The notes under the pieces were generated by a model, which saw nothing but the letters and a program-made list of their open reading frames with translations, was not told the DNA's origin and made no database searches. A program made the translations under genes and the position numbers. Shown here one piece after another: positions 61,417 to 64,000 of a stretch of 64,000 bases of DNA (the stretch's first letter is position 1; the number at the start of each line of letters is the position of its first letter). Origin of the DNA: Anseranas semipalmata (lineage: Eukaryota > Chordata > Aves > Anseriformes > Anseranatidae); NCBI GenBank assembly GCA_013399115.1, contig VXAA01002214.1, forward strand, positions 375,593-439,592, given 5' to 3'.

Positions 61417-64000
61417 GTTAATATTTATCACTAAGTAAAATTAATTGCAAATCTTGACATATGAAATATTTTTTTTGTCCTTATTCGAAAATATCTCCTT
61501 AATTTGGTCAAATTCTGTGATATGCCAGAAGCTACAAAATCAATTTCTTGCAAAAGAAGTGAAGAGTGTATCCAGTTTTATGTAATGGAAGAACATTTTC
61601 AAATCTTCATTATACTCCAAATATAAAAATCAAACATTTAAGCCTGAAAAGCTGCTAAAGAAAACAAAACCAACTAATTCAGTGTTCTTCAGCATATCAA
61701 CTTCTGCAATAACACAGTATGTTTGCCGACTTAAAAATGTTTATTCTTTAAAAAATTAGTTGCTTTTTATACAGCTATACAAAGTTTGTAATGTTTCTTT
61801 GGCAATGGGATATAATGGAATTTTACAACTATATAAAAAGTTTCCTTTGCCTAAGAAACAGTATTTACTGTGTGTACATATCTGACTGACAAAGCAAGTT
61901 TTCTACTGTCCAGCACCCTAGTTGATAAAGTACAACTATCTCAAAAGGGATATTACAGGATTTCCAAAAAACAACCTTCAGTGGATCAAAACACTCACAG
62001 TATCGACGGCCTTCTGCATACAATTGTCCTTACAACTTGAAGCAATTATCAAATACAGTTTAGTAATAAGAAAAATCCTTTCAGTGATGAAAAAATACTT
62101 AAACTCCATCGAAGTACTGCTTTATAATTAACTATACATAAGAAATTACTTATCCTTCTGTCTCAAATATATTTAATGCTCACTGTTTTCAAAGATGGCC
62201 ATTTTTCAAAAAGTAACTGCATTACACCCCTTTGAAATTAAATAGTTAAATCCCAGTGCTGGTGACAAGTATACAGCAAATTAACTTCATTCTTTGCAGA
62301 GATTGAAACTAATTCTCTGGATGAAGATCTAGACGTTCACGCAGTTTCAGCTTTCCTGTAGACTATGCAGCAACTTTGTTGTCTTTCTAGAGGGAACAAC
62401 AGTAGAATGTTACAATTAATTTTGCAAAAACAAAAATGACAGATTAATTTGGGTAACAGCACTGGGAGAAGATGCACTCTGATGGCTACTTCCCATCTTC
62501 TGAAATCAGAAAGGAGACCTCTCTGTAACCGTATTAGCATCTGGTCAAAGCACCCTCAGTCTGGCATACGCTGAAGCGGCTACTCGCTGACTAGAACTGT
62601 GGCACAAATCCTCTGTCTTTGCACCATCTCCTACTTATCTGGAAAGCTGTGAAACTCTTTAATTCACAAATTCCAACCTTTCATCTTCAACTCCTCATTT
62701 CAATTCATGCTAAACTACCAAAAGTATCTTTAAATCACAGGACTAATTCTTGCAATTTAATAAAGGAATGACTGAGGGACAACCAGAAATCTTCCGTTAT
62801 GAAAAAAGGCTTCTTACTATTTTTAATTAAAGTAAATAAATATATAAATCTCAACCAGAAAGCAAGGATTTTACACTGCAAAATTCTAAGTGCTCGCTAA
62901 GTAAGCTACCAGAAACAGTTCTTCTGTCCGAGTCAGAATGTAAAAGTCTACACTCACTTGCATCAGTTTGGTTAATTACATTTGGTACTGATTCTGAACA
63001 GTATTATTTCTGTTCCTTCACAGGCTAACATTAAAGTTGAACATAATGTCAAGAAAAATGACTTGCGCTGAAATTACGAAAAGATTTTAGTTTTGCAAGC
63101 AACTCAGCTCTCTTCATTTACATAGTCTGTCTGGTCAATTAGCATTGATAAAAAGCAGAATTTAGGTTGTTTCTAAGAAAAAGGAAGTGCACCTGAGATA
63201 CCACTAGCACAGAATACATTGCTTTGCTAGCTGAGGGTGGCATCTAACTCTTGCCGTTCCTCTGAATGGCTGATAGGAACAGGAGCTAAGATCTTCAACA
63301 TGAAACAGAAAAATGGACGTCTTGATAGTTTTGCAAAAGCAACAAACTGCCCAAGTATACTATAAAAGGAAGATTACGCTTTTTAGACAACATCTTGCAC
63401 AACAAATTACTATTTCTATGCTTGCATGATGATGAAAGCATGTTTGTGCATCAGGTTACTTCAGTTAACAGGCTTACGTGCTGGTTTTGCATAATGCTTA
63501 AACTTCAAGCCTCATTCATATTCAACTAAAATGAAAATAATAATTTTAATCTTGAAAACCACCGTCTCTGTGGGATGGGCAGGTATCTTTTTGATTTTTC
63601 ATGCTTGATCTCTCACAGTTCCTTTTTACTATATGAGTAGCTGAAAAAAGTCAATCTTGCCTTAGCTTTCCCAATAGCTATTTAACAATAGCTTAACATA
63701 ATTACAAGAACTGTATTAACTTACACAAATCAAGTATTTTTTGACCTGCCTTTTGCAAAAAGTCATCTCTACACTTAAGTAACTTCAATTACTCTATTTT
63801 AGGGGTTATATAAGATATTAGAAGTACATAAGCTTTGTGCCAACTCATTCACAAAAAAGTCAAAGAAGTTCCTTGCATCCTATAAACCAGTTAAATTTCT
63901 CCCTCTCAGCCTTTACATTTTTCAATATTGATTAGAAAAATGCTCGCGATTCTTATTTTGAATACTTAACTCTGCAGACCTTTTACATTTTTCTTCAAAT

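Larger units (their letters stand above)
60845..64000. other. AT-rich right flank, no gene identified
   Basis: About 3.2 kb of AT-rich sequence carries only short reading frames. Poly-A-signal-like sequences occur on both strands (for example AATAAA on plus at 60958-60963 and on minus at 61070-61065). A well-formed minus-strand acceptor at 62387 is followed by a short open frame ending at 62363, and could mark a terminal exon with a 1.3-kb 3' UTR, but the protein is not recognised. It could equally be intron. Confidence 0.5.

Overview
The window is vertebrate nuclear DNA, most likely from a bird. It carries one long, intron-rich protein gene with vertebrate GT-AG splice sites, CpG-rich ends, few interspersed repeats, and a CR1-type LINE 3' end, the typical avian repeat. 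No bacterial, viral or organellar features were seen.

Layout: positions 1-130 are an assembly gap, followed by a CpG-rich patch (131 to about 330) that probably belongs to the promoter or first exon of the main gene. About 29.7 kb of AT-rich intron follows, without a recognisable gene. From 30059 to about 58345 lie the second exon onward of GARRE1 (formerly KIAA0355) on the plus strand: an 841-nt 5' UTR segment with at least six upstream ORFs, 13 coding exons whose junctions all keep frame (1058 codons from the first in-frame ATG), and a 3' UTR of about 2.2 kb.

Converging on it from the minus strand is SS18L2. Its last two coding exons (60183-60107 and 59631-59544) are clear. Its first exon must lie in or beyond the gap at 60224-60625. 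The two genes share a short tail-to-tail region. I recall them on different chromosomes in human (19q13 and 3p22), so this contiguous linkage is the most notable gene-order observation.

The right end holds a small GC-rich contig between gaps (60626-60843) and about 3.2 kb of AT-rich DNA (60845-64000), possibly the 3' end of another minus-strand gene, which I could not identify. GARRE1 is described as a RAC1/RHOG effector linked to CCR4-NOT and cytoplasmic RNA granules; SS18L2 is a small relative of the SS18 chromatin-remodelling subunit. I see no operon-like functional link between them. I did not find convincing evidence for a wholly new biological system; the best leads are the uORF-rich leader with two competing starts, the GARRE1/SS18L2 convergence, and a 41-nt T tract just inside a splice donor.
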